DNA of 64,000 bases, taken from the NCBI RefSeq assembly GCF_042665195.1, contig NZ_JBHTBW010000021.1:124001-188000 (forward strand). Reading direction: 5' to 3'. The stretch comes from Laceyella putida (GTDB taxonomy: Bacteria; Bacillota; Bacilli; Thermoactinomycetales; Thermoactinomycetaceae). Of the stretch, positions 40,677 to 49,534 are shown one piece after another (the stretch's first letter is position 1; every line of letters begins with the position of its first letter). The notes under the pieces are model-generated. The model made no database searches, had not been told where the DNA came from, and saw only the letters and a list, made by a program, of their open reading frames with translations. The translations under genes were made by a program, and so were the position numbers.

Positions 40677-42044
40677 ATGGAAGTTCAAGCGATTTTTGAG
40701 AAGCAGAGGAGTTTTTATCTAACGGGGAAAACCAAAGAGGTATCCTTTCGCTTGGAAAGCTTACTCAAATTGCAACATGCCATTAAACGATATGAACCTG
40801 ACATTTCCACAGCGTTGAAAAAAGATTTGCATCGGTCGGAGTTTGAAGCGTATTTGACGGAAATTGGCCCGCTTTTGGATGAAATCAAATATGTCAGCAA
40901 ACATTTGAAGGCTTGGGCCAAACCCAAAAAAGTGGCTACCCCCCAAGTGTTGTTGGGGTCGAAAAGTTATGTGTATCCTGAACCTTATGGCGTCACCCTG
41001 ATCATATCTCCTTGGAATTATCCTTGCAATCTCGCGCTGATGCCTTTGGTCGGAGCGATTGCGGCCGGGAATTGCGCCGTGCTTAAGCCGTCGGAATGGG
41101 CGCCGCACACTTCCCGGGTGATTGTACAAATGATCAAGGGGATTTTTGAGGACGAATATGTGGCGGTAATCGAAGGGGATGTGAAGACAAGCCAAGCGTT
41201 ATTGGAGCTGCCCTTTGACCACATTTTCTTTACGGGAAGTGTGCAAGTGGGGAAGATCATCATGGAGAAGGCGGCCAAGACGTTGACTCCGGTGACGCTC
41301 GAGCTGGGAGGCAAAAGCCCGGCCATTATCGAGAAGGATGCCAACATGGAACTGGCCGCGCGCAGAATCAGTTGGGGCAAATGGATGAACGCGGGTCAAA
41401 CCTGCGTGGCGCCGGATTATGTCTTGGTCCATGAAGAACGCAAAGAAGCGTTGCTTGCGCAGTTGAAGCATGAGATTGAACGGTTCTACGGAGATAATCC
41501 GCTGATTAGTGAGAACTATGGCCATATTGTGAATGAGCGCCATTTTGCCCGGTTGGAAAAGTTTTTGCAAGATGGGGAAATCGCCATCGGCGGGAAAGCG
41601 GACCCTGAACACTGTGTGATTGAACCGACGGTGTTGACGGGGGTGAGCTGGGAAGCGCCGGTGATGCAAGAAGAGATCTTTGGACCCATCCTTCCTGTGT
41701 TTACTTTTGCAGAGCTGGATGATGCGCTCGCGACGATCCGCAAACAGGATAAGCCTTTGGCGTTATATTTCTTCTCCGAGGATGAGAAGAAACAGGAAAA
41801 AGTCATCCAGGCGTTGCCGTTTGGCGGCGGATGCATCAATGATACGATCATTCATCTCGGCAACCCCCACTTGCCTTTTGGTGGAGTGGGAACGAGTGGA
41901 TTGGGTCATTACCACGGAAAATACAGCTTTGATTGCTTTAGCCACAAGAAAGCGATTGTGAAGCAAACAACCCAGTTTGACATACCTTTTCGATATCCGT
42001 TTAAGAAAAATGCGCTCAACTGGCTGAAGAAATTTTATGGGTAA
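40677..42044 (+). CDS. Aldehyde dehydrogenase (YwdH type, class 3)
   Basis: This 455-residue NAD(P)-dependent aldehyde dehydrogenase has catalytic Cys243 (NAGQTCVAPDY), Glu209 (TLELGGKSP) and Asn114 (SPWNYP). The shorter length and the hydrophobic/basic C-terminus (IPFRYPFKKNALNWLKKFYG) fit class 3/fatty-aldehyde enzymes that attach to membranes. AAGGAGAG precedes the ATG at 40677. It probably detoxifies medium- or long-chain aldehydes. It is a single gene with a terminator shared with the convergent sulfurtransferase gene. Confidence 0.92.
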   Translation: MEVQAIFEKQRSFYLTGKTKEVSFRLESLLKLQHAIKRYEPDISTALKKDLHRSEFEAYLTEIGPLLDEIKYVSKHLKAWAKPKKVATPQVLLGSKSYVYPEPYGVTLIISPWNYPCNLALMPLVGAIAAGNCAVLKPSEWAPHTSRVIVQMIKGIFEDEYVAVIEGDVKTSQALLELPFDHIFFTGSVQVGKIIMEKAAKTLTPVTLELGGKSPAIIEKDANMELAARRISWGKWMNAGQTCVAPDYVLVHEERKEALLAQLKHEIERFYGDNPLISENYGHIVNERHFARLEKFLQDGEIAIGGKADPEHCVIEPTVLTGVSWEAPVMQEEIFGPILPVFTFAELDDALATIRKQDKPLALYFFSEDEKKQEKVIQALPFGGGCINDTIIHLGNPHLPFGGVGTSGLGHYHGKYSFDCFSHKKAIVKQTTQFDIPFRYPFKKNALNWLKKFYG

Positions 42045-42053
42045 ACTTAAGAC

Positions 42054-42080
42054 AAGGGATTCGCCTTCGGCGAATCCCTT
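42054..42080. terminator. Hairpin between convergent genes
   Basis: AAGGGATTCGCC and GGCGAATCCCTT form a perfect 12-base stem with a three-base loop (a UUCG-like turn). It probably terminates both the aldehyde dehydrogenase and sulfurtransferase transcripts. Confidence 0.75.
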
Positions 42081-42086
42081 ACTTCA

Positions 42087-42926
42087 TCACCATGCCTCTC
42101 CAGTGGCAATGGGATTGTCCGGATAGGATATCCAGTCGCTCCAACTGCCGGCGTATAATTTGACCCGATGGTAACCGGCTTCGCGCAATGCGAGGATATT
42201 GGGGGTTGCCGTCACGCCGGAACCGCAGTAGACGATCACTTCCTTATCCTTGGGTATGTTGGCGAAGTGCTCTTCCAAGGCTTTGCTTTGCTTTAGTTGC
42301 CCCTCTTCCGCAAAGGCTTCTTTAAAGAAGTAATGTTTTGCGCCTGGGATATGTCCCGCCACCGGATCAATGGGTTCCTTTTCCCCGCGATATCGCACAC
42401 CTTCGCGCGAGTCGATGATGACCGTCTCGGGGTCTTGCAACTTGGCTTTCACCTCTTCCATGGTGGCTACCAGCTGCGGTTGCACACGGGGTTGGAACAG
42501 GCGCGGTTGGGCCGAGGGGAGCTCGGCGGAGATGGGATATCCTTGCTTTTTCCATAATGAATAGGAGCCGTTCAAGACCCGCGCTTGAGGATGGCCCAAA
42601 TAGGTGAGCAACCACCACAGGCGTCCGGCCATGGCTCCTCCTTGATTATCGTAAGCCACCACCGTGACGCTATCATCGATTCCGATGGCGCCGACCGTTT
42701 TGGCGAACAATTCGGGTACGGGCAGGGGATGGCGCCCTCCGTGGGTGGAGAGGGGGCCGGATAAGTCTTGCTCGAGATCAAGATAAAACGCGCCCGGAAT
42801 ATGATCTTGCCGGTAAGCGTTTCGTCCGGCATCAGGCTGTCCGAGTTGAAAGCGGCAATCCACGATGATCACTCGGGGATCATGGAGGTGTTGATGCAAC
42901 CAATCAAGAGAAACGAGATGGGTCAT
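42087..42926 (-). CDS. Sulfurtransferase (tandem rhodanese, 3-mercaptopyruvate type)
   Basis: This 279-residue protein consists of two rhodanese domains. The second holds the active Cys234 in YCGSGVTA, the CG[ST]GVT loop typical of 3-mercaptopyruvate sulfurtransferases, whereas thiosulfate sulfurtransferases usually have CRKGVT. It transfers sulfur to cyanide or other thiophiles in the cytosol. AAAGGAAG lies upstream of the ATG. Confidence 0.9.
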   Translation of the reverse strand: MTHLVSLDWLHQHLHDPRVIIVDCRFQLGQPDAGRNAYRQDHIPGAFYLDLEQDLSGPLSTHGGRHPLPVPELFAKTVGAIGIDDSVTVVAYDNQGGAMAGRLWWLLTYLGHPQARVLNGSYSLWKKQGYPISAELPSAQPRLFQPRVQPQLVATMEEVKAKLQDPETVIIDSREGVRYRGEKEPIDPVAGHIPGAKHYFFKEAFAEEGQLKQSKALEEHFANIPKDKEVIVYCGSGVTATPNILALREAGYHRVKLYAGSWSDWISYPDNPIATGEAW

Positions 42927-43020
42927 GAACGGATTCTTCCTTTCGTGAAATGATGGTATCTAGCAGATAAAAAATGAGAATGCCGGATAAATTGGACAAT
43001 GCGTCGTCCCACCTTGTTGA

Positions 43021-43890
43021 TCATTTCTCGATGTATTCACTGACAAAAGATTCCCCATTTCGATAAAAACGCGGGTCAAAGATGCCCAGCCGCCCTTCAT
43101 CATTGACGATGACCACAAACGGTGACCATTCGTACAATACCTTTGCTTTGGGGTTTTGCGCGAATAACGGGCGCAAATCCGTTTCTTCACGGGAAGCCAG
43201 CGTCACGGTCGGCTTGCCGCTTGACCAGGCCGTTGCCTCTGACAATTCAACTTGGCTCCCTTTTTTGCCGATCACCTGAAAATGCCAAGGAACGAAGCTG
43301 GCGGCCAATTCGACACGGTCATAGCGGGCTTCCGCCCGGTGTTCCACATAAAGGCCCTGTGCCGTTTGCAAGCTCAAATGAAGAAGCATTCCCAGCGCGA
43401 CCAAGCGGTAAATCCGCTCTTTGGGCCAATTCTTCTTAACGAAGGCCAAGATGAAGCCGACCAGAAAGAGCACCCAGAAGACGAGATCGACAATGGGAAT
43501 GGTGCCCAAGGTAATGCGGGCGGAGGAGAAGGGTTCAAACAAGCCAGTGCCCCAAGCATTAAAGCAATCAATAAAGTCGTGCAGGGCAACACCGAATAAA
43601 GCCAGATATAAGAGACGTTTTTCTTTCACATTGAAAAACAGCCGACAACAGGCATAAATGAGCGTGGCCCAGATGGGAATGAACAAGATGGAGTGGGTTA
43701 ACCCCCGGTGCCACATCTGGTCCATGATGCGCCCCGTTTCCGTTAGGCGGGCTATCACATCGATGTCGGGAATTTGATTGCTGACCAAGGACATAAACAA
43801 CAGGGCACGTTTGCTATCGGGAGAAGCGCCCTCTTTTTTTGCGCATTGATACATGGTATAGCCAAATAACCCATGGGTGAGCGTATCCAT
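43021..43890 (-). CDS. Membrane-bound metal-dependent hydrolase family protein (YdjM/YfhO-type)
   Basis: This 289-residue protein has His/Asp motifs: MDTLTHGLFGY, SNQIPDIDVI and WHRGLTHSILFIP, followed by HDFIDCFNAWGT. These alternate with four or five membrane helices, the pattern of the YdjM family of predicted membrane metal-dependent hydrolases. The C-terminal about 110 residues form a soluble, probably extracytoplasmic domain. The ATG at 43890 has GAGAGG upstream. In B. subtilis YfhP is a similar protein. Substrate unknown. Confidence 0.82.
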   Translation of the reverse strand: MDTLTHGLFGYTMYQCAKKEGASPDSKRALLFMSLVSNQIPDIDVIARLTETGRIMDQMWHRGLTHSILFIPIWATLIYACCRLFFNVKEKRLLYLALFGVALHDFIDCFNAWGTGLFEPFSSARITLGTIPIVDLVFWVLFLVGFILAFVKKNWPKERIYRLVALGMLLHLSLQTAQGLYVEHRAEARYDRVELAASFVPWHFQVIGKKGSQVELSEATAWSSGKPTVTLASREETDLRPLFAQNPKAKVLYEWSPFVVIVNDEGRLGIFDPRFYRNGESFVSEYIEK

Positions 43891-44055
43891 CGCGTCGCCT
43901 CTCTCTACGTGAAAGTTCACCTTATATTATAATGGAAATAAAAAAATCGTCATACGACGATTGTGATGGTAGGGAGGAAAAGGACGCGAATGGATGGTGG
44001 GGTAGGCACGGTTTCAGCCAACGGGGATCAAAGTCAAAAACCACTCCTATGCCAT

Positions 44056-44454
44056 TCACGTGTTTCCGTACGGCTGATTCGAAATATGGGAAATGCTGTG
44101 TTCCCCAGGACCTAAAAAGATGAGGGAAATGGCATTCAGCATGATCAGGACATCAAATTCGTAACCGTTGATAAAGCCTTTAGTCCCTTTTACTGTGATG
44201 ATCGTGCCGCACATTAACAAAATCGTGCAAAGGCTCGCCAAGCGTATGTGAATTCCCAGAAAAAACGCGATGCCGCACAAGATTTCGGCCGTGGCGATGA
44301 CATAGGCGGCAATGGGCGGCGCGGGCAACTCAATGAGTTGGAAAAATTCAATGGTCCGACTGATGTATAAGAGCTTCTGTAAGCCGTGGAAAAAGAGGAT
44401 GCTGCCAAGGCCGATCCTGATCAATAAGGGAGCGAGCGGGTTTGTTTGTGCCAT
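44056..44454 (-). CDS. DoxX family membrane protein
   Basis: This 132-residue protein has four membrane helices: LLIRIGLGSILFFHGLQKLL, AYVIATAEILCGIAFFLG, LASLCTILLMCGTIITV and FDVLIMLNAISLIFLG. These are the DoxX signature arrangement. Members are linked to redox or thiol stress complexes, but the function of single-gene forms is unclear. AAAGGAG precedes the ATG. Confidence 0.88.
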   Translation of the reverse strand: MAQTNPLAPLLIRIGLGSILFFHGLQKLLYISRTIEFFQLIELPAPPIAAYVIATAEILCGIAFFLGIHIRLASLCTILLMCGTIITVKGTKGFINGYEFDVLIMLNAISLIFLGPGEHSISHISNQPYGNT

Positions 44455-44546
44455 GTTTTTCTCCTTTCATTTTTTCCATCAAAGTATGTGCTCACATTCT
44501 ACCTGCTGATTGTTGAAGAAGGATGAAGGGATTCTTAAAAAGGAAC

Positions 44547-44579
44547 AAAAAACGCGATCCGATTTGGGATCGGATCACG
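44547..44579 (-). terminator. Rho-independent terminator
   Basis: On the minus strand CGTGATCCGA pairs with TCGGATCGCG, followed by six T residues. It ends the Gfo/Idh/MocA gene. Confidence 0.85.
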
Positions 44580-44619
44580 TATCAAGAGAGTGAGTATTTT
44601 ATAATATAAAAGAACCTTT

Positions 44620-45663
44620 TTATATTTTGATGACAGTGCCTTTATTGGCGCTTTGCAGAGCGGCGGAGATGATCTGCATGACCATCCGTGCTTCTTGAGC
44701 GGGAACGGGAATGGCGGCAAGACCGCGAATGGCTTGGGCCAATTGTTGATAATAGGTTTCATAAGAACCGGTCAATGTGGGGATCGTTCCTTGGATTTCC
44801 ACCCCTTGCACCGTTGTGTCGATGGAAGCTTGGAAGTGGGCATCTTCTTGGCCCCAACCGGGATCGCCCGGTTTCATCCCCAGTTTCAACATGTCTTCTT
44901 GCGGGTCCATGCCATGCTTGATCAAAGAGCCGAGACCCCCATGCACTTGATAACGCGGACCCGCTGATTTGACCAGGCAACTTCCGTGCAGGATCGCGCG
45001 CAAGCCGCTTTCGTATCCGAGAATGAGGTGGAAGTAATCGTTCACTTGGGCTTGCGGACGTTGGATCAACAGATCGGCGTATACCGTTTGCGGCATGCCA
45101 AACAATTGGAGCGCCTGATCGATCAGATGCGGTCCTAAATCATACAAGAGGCCTGCTCCCGGCACGTCTTGCTCGCGCCAACGATTGCGAACTTCCGGGC
45201 GGTATCGGTCATAGTGCGCTTCATATGTATAAATGTCACCCAGCAGCCCTTGCTTGATGGCTTGCTTGACAGTGAGAAAATCGCTGTCGAAACGGCGATT
45301 GTGGTAAACGCTGAGTATGCGGTTCTGCTTTTCGGCAAGTGCGATCAATTCATCGGCTTCGGCCACATCAATAACAAAGGGCTTTTCCACCACCACATGC
45401 TTTCCGCTCAGCAAGGCCCGCTTGGCGTAAGGGAAATGGGTTTCGTTGGGAGTGGTAATCACGACCAGTTCAATCGTGGGATCGCTCCACAGTTGCTCAA
45501 GTTCGGATACCACCTCCGCTTCAGGGAGTTGATGTTTCACTTTGTCCGGATTGGAAGAAACGACTTTGGTTAGCTTGAGTCCGGGAACCTGCGTGATGAT
45601 GGGTGCGTGGAAAGTAGAGCCCGAAAAGCCAAAACCAATCAGTCCAACATGAATCGGTTGCAA
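44620..45663 (-). CDS. Gfo/Idh/MocA family oxidoreductase (YvaA/YdgJ-like)
   Basis: This 347-residue NAD(P)-dependent dehydrogenase has the Rossmann motif GLIGFGFSGSTFHAPII, EKPF (VVVEKPFVID) and the catalytic-domain GPHLIDQALQLFG with the active-site His. It resembles the YdgJ/IolW group, which acts on scyllo-inositol or related cyclitols. I chose the TTG at 45663, eight bases after AAGGAG; GTG 45672 touches the Shine-Dalgarno. It is a single gene. The 288 bases to the divergent dehydrogenase gene are AT-rich and must hold both promoters. Confidence 0.85.
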   Translation of the reverse strand: MQPIHVGLIGFGFSGSTFHAPIITQVPGLKLTKVVSSNPDKVKHQLPEAEVVSELEQLWSDPTIELVVITTPNETHFPYAKRALLSGKHVVVEKPFVIDVAEADELIALAEKQNRILSVYHNRRFDSDFLTVKQAIKQGLLGDIYTYEAHYDRYRPEVRNRWREQDVPGAGLLYDLGPHLIDQALQLFGMPQTVYADLLIQRPQAQVNDYFHLILGYESGLRAILHGSCLVKSAGPRYQVHGGLGSLIKHGMDPQEDMLKLGMKPGDPGWGQEDAHFQASIDTTVQGVEIQGTIPTLTGSYETYYQQLAQAIRGLAAIPVPAQEARMVMQIISAALQSANKGTVIKI

Positions 45664-45951
45664 CGACAACACTCCTTATGGATTTTAAATTTGATGAATT
45701 ACGAGCAGGGTAAAGAGGCATTCCCCTCTTGCCACCACTGCCATATTTGTTATTATTATAACATTACCGGGTAATAAAAAAGCGAACGCACGGGTGAATC
45801 CGGCGATCATGTGCATCAGAAAAATGTGTAATAATTGATGATTATATATGATTTTAAGCAGGGAATATAGTACTGTTAGTCGAATATTATCATAATTGCC
45901 AAAAATACTTATGTATGTGATGAATAGGTAAGGTTGAGGAGGAAGAATGGC

Positions 45952-46908
45952 TTGAGACCGCGTGTTGTAGTGACCAGGGACATAGGGAAAGAACCTTTGG
46001 CCCGATTGGCCGAACTGGCTGATGTGGTGTTGTTGCCAGCGGGGTGGACAACATCAGCGTTGATTAAAGAGCTGCAAACAAGCGAGGCCTTGCTCTGCAA
46101 CGTGACGGATACGATAGACAGGGAGTTGCTTCGCGCTTGCCCCGGCCTTCGCATCATCAGCAACTATGGGGTAGGATATAACCATATCGATGTGGCTTAT
46201 GCCAATGAACGACAAATCATCGTGACCAACACACCGGGTGTTTTGACAGAAGCCACCGCGGACCTGACTTGGGCCTTGCTCTTGGATGTTTCACGAAGAG
46301 TGAGCGAAGGGGATCGCTTCGTGCGACAAGGGCGTTGGGCTGGCTGGGAACCCCTGTTTATGCTGGGCAGGGAAGTGTCAGGCAAATCCTTGGGTATCAT
46401 TGGCATGGGGCGCATCGGAAAAGCGGTGGCAGAGCGGGCCAAAGGATTCCGGATGAGGGTGGTGTATTGTTCAAGGACGAGATTGCCCCTCGAACAGGAA
46501 GCTTCATTGGGGGTCACCTTCGCCAATCTCGAGCAATGCTTAAGCGAGGTGGATTATGTCACCATCCATTGTCCCTATACTCCGGAGACCCATCACCTCA
46601 TTGGCGCAGCCGAACTGAGCAAAATGAAATCAACCGCTTACTTGGTCAATACGGCTCGTGGCCCGATTGTGGATGAGCAGGCCTTGATTGTGGCCCTGAA
46701 GGAAGGTAGAATTGCCGGAGCGGCACTGGACGTGTATGAAGATGAACCCCATGTGCCCGAAGCATTGCGTCAAATGGAACAAGTGGTGTTGGCGCCTCAT
46801 CTCGGCAGTGCCACGTTTGAGACCCGCTTGGCGATGGCAGACTTGGCAGTGCGGAATCTAACCGCGTATTTCCAAGGTGAAACCCCGCCGCATGTTGTTA
46901 CCGGATGA
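45952..46908 (+). CDS. D-isomer-specific 2-hydroxyacid dehydrogenase (glyoxylate/hydroxypyruvate reductase type)
   Basis: This 318-residue NAD-dependent dehydrogenase has the nucleotide motif GIIGMGRIGKAVAERAKGF and catalytic Arg (NTARGP), Glu (DVYEDEPHV) and His (APHLGSAT), plus NYGVGYNHIDV. These fit GyaR/hydroxypyruvate reductase-type enzymes. I prefer the TTG at 45952, nine bases after GAGGAGG. Monocistronic as far as visible; 46909-47150 shows no terminator with a convincing T-run. Confidence 0.9.
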   Translation: MRPRVVVTRDIGKEPLARLAELADVVLLPAGWTTSALIKELQTSEALLCNVTDTIDRELLRACPGLRIISNYGVGYNHIDVAYANERQIIVTNTPGVLTEATADLTWALLLDVSRRVSEGDRFVRQGRWAGWEPLFMLGREVSGKSLGIIGMGRIGKAVAERAKGFRMRVVYCSRTRLPLEQEASLGVTFANLEQCLSEVDYVTIHCPYTPETHHLIGAAELSKMKSTAYLVNTARGPIVDEQALIVALKEGRIAGAALDVYEDEPHVPEALRQMEQVVLAPHLGSATFETRLAMADLAVRNLTAYFQGETPPHVVTG

Positions 46909-47150
46909 AAAAACTTTAAGGGATCACTTGGAGTATTGATATAAATGTGCTAATATATTGTCCAGCTTGGGCTTTTAGTGAGGATGCTGACGCAACTCCA
47001 GTAGGTGGGTGTGAAATCGTTTTCCACATAAAAGTCTTTTGATCTGCGTAAAGTGACTAGAAGTATTCATAATACTGGCTGGTTTGGCATATGCATTTGA
47101 CGGGGATCTATCACATTTGCAAGCTTATGTGATTAAGGAGGAAACGTTTG

Positions 47151-47627
47151 ATGTCTCAAAATAAAAAAGAGGTTTTATTAACTGAAGAAGGTCTGGAAAA
47201 AGTAAAACAAGAACTTGAACATCTAAAAACACACAAACGCCACGAAGTTGCGCAACGCTTAAAAGAAGCGATTGCGCAGGGGGATCTCAGCGAGAACTCT
47301 GAATACGATGCGGCGAAAGAGGAACAAGCCTTTATCGAATCCCGCATTATCACATTGGAAAACATGATTCGGAACGCAAAGATTATCGGGTCTACCCAAA
47401 ATACGGGTGTGGTGAGTGTGGGATCGAAAGTAACCATTCAAGAAGTTCCAGACGGGGACAAGGAAACTTATACCATTGTCGGTAGTGCCGAGTCCGATCC
47501 TTCTTCATTTAAGATTTCTAATGAATCCCCCATCGGTTCGGAACTGATCGGGAAGAAAGTTGGAGAGGTAATCAACGTTTCCACACCGAGTGGAACGATC
47601 CAATTTAAAATCATGGAAATCGAGTGA
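47151..47627 (+). CDS. greA: Transcription elongation factor GreA
   Basis: This 158-residue protein has an N-terminal coiled coil with the catalytic-tip region GDLSENSEYDAAKEEQAFIE and a C-terminal FKBP-like domain (GSKVTIQEV through SPIGSELIGKKVGEVINV). It rescues backtracked RNA polymerase by stimulating transcript cleavage. AAGGAGG lies nine bases before the ATG. Confidence 0.96.
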   Translation: MSQNKKEVLLTEEGLEKVKQELEHLKTHKRHEVAQRLKEAIAQGDLSENSEYDAAKEEQAFIESRIITLENMIRNAKIIGSTQNTGVVSVGSKVTIQEVPDGDKETYTIVGSAESDPSSFKISNESPIGSELIGKKVGEVINVSTPSGTIQFKIMEIE

Positions 47628-47631
47628 AGCC

Positions 47632-47660
47632 CATCCCCCGCTTTCGGGGGATTTTCCTTT
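47632..47660 (+). terminator. Rho-independent terminator
   Basis: ATCCCCCG and CGGGGGAT flank a four-base loop, then TTTTCCTTTT. It ends greA. Confidence 0.85.
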
Positions 47661-47884
47661 TGTTTGAAGCAAATCGCGAGGGATGGAAAAGGAGAGGGCG
47701 AAAGATTACGAATATGCCTATAGCTATTGTATGCCAAGATTGTTTTCGTTTTGCAAATGGAATGTAAAAAAATTTTGAAACTGCTTACAAGTTCTTGGAG
47801 CAAAAAAGGAAGCGAGAGAGGGCCGCTTCCTTTGATTCGTATAATTGAAAGATCCTTCCATCCGAATTAGAAAAAGAAAAAATC

Positions 47885-48259
47885 CTATTTATAGATAATA
47901 TGTGGTTTGACGCTGCGCAAGAAAGCTTCCACCCGCGCAATATCTTCAATGGCGACGTTAAACTTTCTCAGCGCGCTGTTGAGGTGTTTGATGGCGATTT
48001 CATACTCTTCCGAAGTGATATTTAAGCCGCTATGCGCTTTGCGCAAAGTATTCCCCTCATAGTGTTTCGGTCCGCCCAGCGCATAACTCATGAAGTAGGT
48101 GATTTGATGGCGCCGCAACACTTCCATGTTCACGCCGATGAAGTGATGATTGACGCGGTCGTCTTGAGTCATGCGGTCATAGAACTCACTGATCACGGCT
48201 GCTATCGACTCTTCTCCGCCCAACCTCTCATATAAGGTGCTTCGCGTGCTTCTTAACAT
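47885..48259 (-). CDS. Group I truncated haemoglobin
   Basis: This 124-residue 2/2 globin has STLYERLGGEESIAAVISEFYDRM with Tyr27 at B10, LRRHQITYFMSYALGGPKHYEGNTL and proximal His76 (F8) in LRKAHSGLNI. The gene is group I (GlbN) by the GG motifs and length. It binds oxygen or nitric oxide. GGGGG lies ten bases before the ATG. Confidence 0.9.
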   Translation of the reverse strand: MLRSTRSTLYERLGGEESIAAVISEFYDRMTQDDRVNHHFIGVNMEVLRRHQITYFMSYALGGPKHYEGNTLRKAHSGLNITSEEYEIAIKHLNSALRKFNVAIEDIARVEAFLRSVKPHIIYK

Positions 48260-48641
48260 GATGAGAGACCCCCATTCTAAGTGGAATATACTAAAAATTA
48301 AATAAAATCCTCGCGAATAATCTCTAAATTTTTATGTAAGTTCTAGTTAATCATTTGAAAAATTAAATCAGAATCCCTTTTCTCCTATCCAAAGCACATT
48401 TCGACTTGACGAATCAACATATCTTCCCAAGTGGCTTGATTAGCGGTTTTGAACGCTTTATCCCGCTTATGATGATGGGGAAGCTGTTCACATCAAAAGA
48501 GTACAGTTAGATGATTACAACGGGAAACCCTCATTTTTCCAAATGTTACAAAGGATGTTGCTTTGACGATTTATAAATTTCGTATACCATAATATGATAT
48601 TTTTTTTGTTCGCGCAATGGTATTTATATTTGATTAGAACG
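48260..48641. other. AT-rich intergenic region
   Basis: About 380 bases between the globin gene and the hairpin at 48642 contain long A/T runs and no convincing gene, RNA or repeat. The globin promoter should lie at the left edge. Confidence 0.5.
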
Positions 48642-48674
48642 AATTAAGTCCCATGTTTACCATGGGACTTAATT
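48642..48674. terminator. 14-bp hairpin after the gene at 48681
   Basis: AATTAAGTCCCATG and CATGGGACTTAATT form a perfect 14-base stem with a five-base loop, seven bases past the stop of the minus-strand gene. No strong T-run. Confidence 0.6.
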
Positions 48675-48680
48675 AAATTC

Positions 48681-48863
48681 TTACTCATTATCATGAATTC
48701 CTGCTTGGCTATACATTTGTTGAATCGCATTTTGCACATGGCGAATACCTTCATCATCGCTCAATTCGAATGAAAATTCAGTATCCGTTCGCTGTTTGTA
48801 CATGTTTTGTGTCTGTTCTTGCGAATTCTCGATTGGGCTCACCTCCTGAGGTTGGTGTGGCAT
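48681..48863 (-). CDS. Small acidic protein of unknown function, start uncertain
   Basis: The frame gives 60 residues from ATG (MPHQPQEVSPIENSQEQTQN and so on) and ends DDEGIRHVQNAIQQMYSQAGIHDNE. The protein is hydrophilic with a C-terminal helix. A very strong Shine-Dalgarno, AGGAGGTGA, lies inside the frame at codons 6-8 and faces an ATC codon eight bases later (codon 11). The ATG itself has only GGTGAG eleven bases upstream. Either a non-standard start at ATC or the ATG is used. Confidence 0.5.
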   Translation of the reverse strand: MPHQPQEVSPIENSQEQTQNMYKQRTDTEFSFELSDDEGIRHVQNAIQQMYSQAGIHDNE

Positions 48864-49002
48864 ACCGTTAACGTCTCACCAAGCAGATTGGAATATACGT
48901 GTGCCCAAGCTGTCTAATTTTTGTAATTTGCCAGCGGGAAAAGGTTTGTTCTATGATGAAATAGATTTAATGTGAAATTATCTTTTAAGGAGAGAATGAG
49001 AA

Positions 49003-49359
49003 GTGGAAGGGTTGCAAGAAGGGTTTTCTGCATTTATTTCTGGATTTGCCCGTATTTTTTTAGTGTCGATTATCATCTGGATGGTTGGTTTAGTCGTGAT
49101 CTTGTTTAGAGAGATGTTTCAGGCGGGTGAGTTTCATTTGCGCGACTACTTGCACAAAGTATGGAAGATGCTGCTCACTTCGTTTGAATTTACGGCATAT
49201 GGTGCGGTGATTGTCGGGCCGATCATGATGATGCGCGCTGAAGAAGAAGGGCGGTTGACCTACAGTATGTTGACTGTGGCGGCGGTGATTTTGTCGGTCA
49301 TTTATCTGTATATCCGCAAACAAACAGGTGGTTTTAAAAAAAACAAGCAAACTGAATAA
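49003..49359 (+). CDS. Hypothetical membrane protein
   Basis: This 118-residue protein has a first helix FARIFLVSIIIWMVGLVVILF, a second around FTAYGAVIVGPIMMM and a third LTVAAVILSVIYLYI, with a basic C-terminus. The start is GTG about ten bases after AAGGAG. A terminator follows. No family recognised. Lies upstream of rel. Confidence 0.6.
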   Translation: MEGLQEGFSAFISGFARIFLVSIIIWMVGLVVILFREMFQAGEFHLRDYLHKVWKMLLTSFEFTAYGAVIVGPIMMMRAEEEGRLTYSMLTVAAVILSVIYLYIRKQTGGFKKNKQTE

Positions 49360-49381
49360 AGCGCCAGTCTTTGCCATGACT

Positions 49382-49409
49382 CCGGTTGGTTCTGTTCCAA
49401 CCGGTTTTT
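49382..49409 (+). terminator. Rho-independent terminator
   Basis: CCGGTTGG and CCAACCGG flank a seven-base loop followed by five T residues. Confidence 0.85.
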
Positions 49410-49534
49410 CATTGGTTCGGTCATGGTGGTGAAGAATCATTTTCTGGATTAGGTGAACAGCAATCTTTATGGGCGCTTTACTTTCCTATTGGTCTGAGTG
49501 ATAATAATAGGAAAATTTCATTTTAGGTGCGGAT

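Noticed and set aside
43990..44115. 41-codon plus-strand frame beginning MDGGVGTVSANG
   Set aside because: It overlaps the DoxX gene on the other strand over much of its length and has no terminator or family match.
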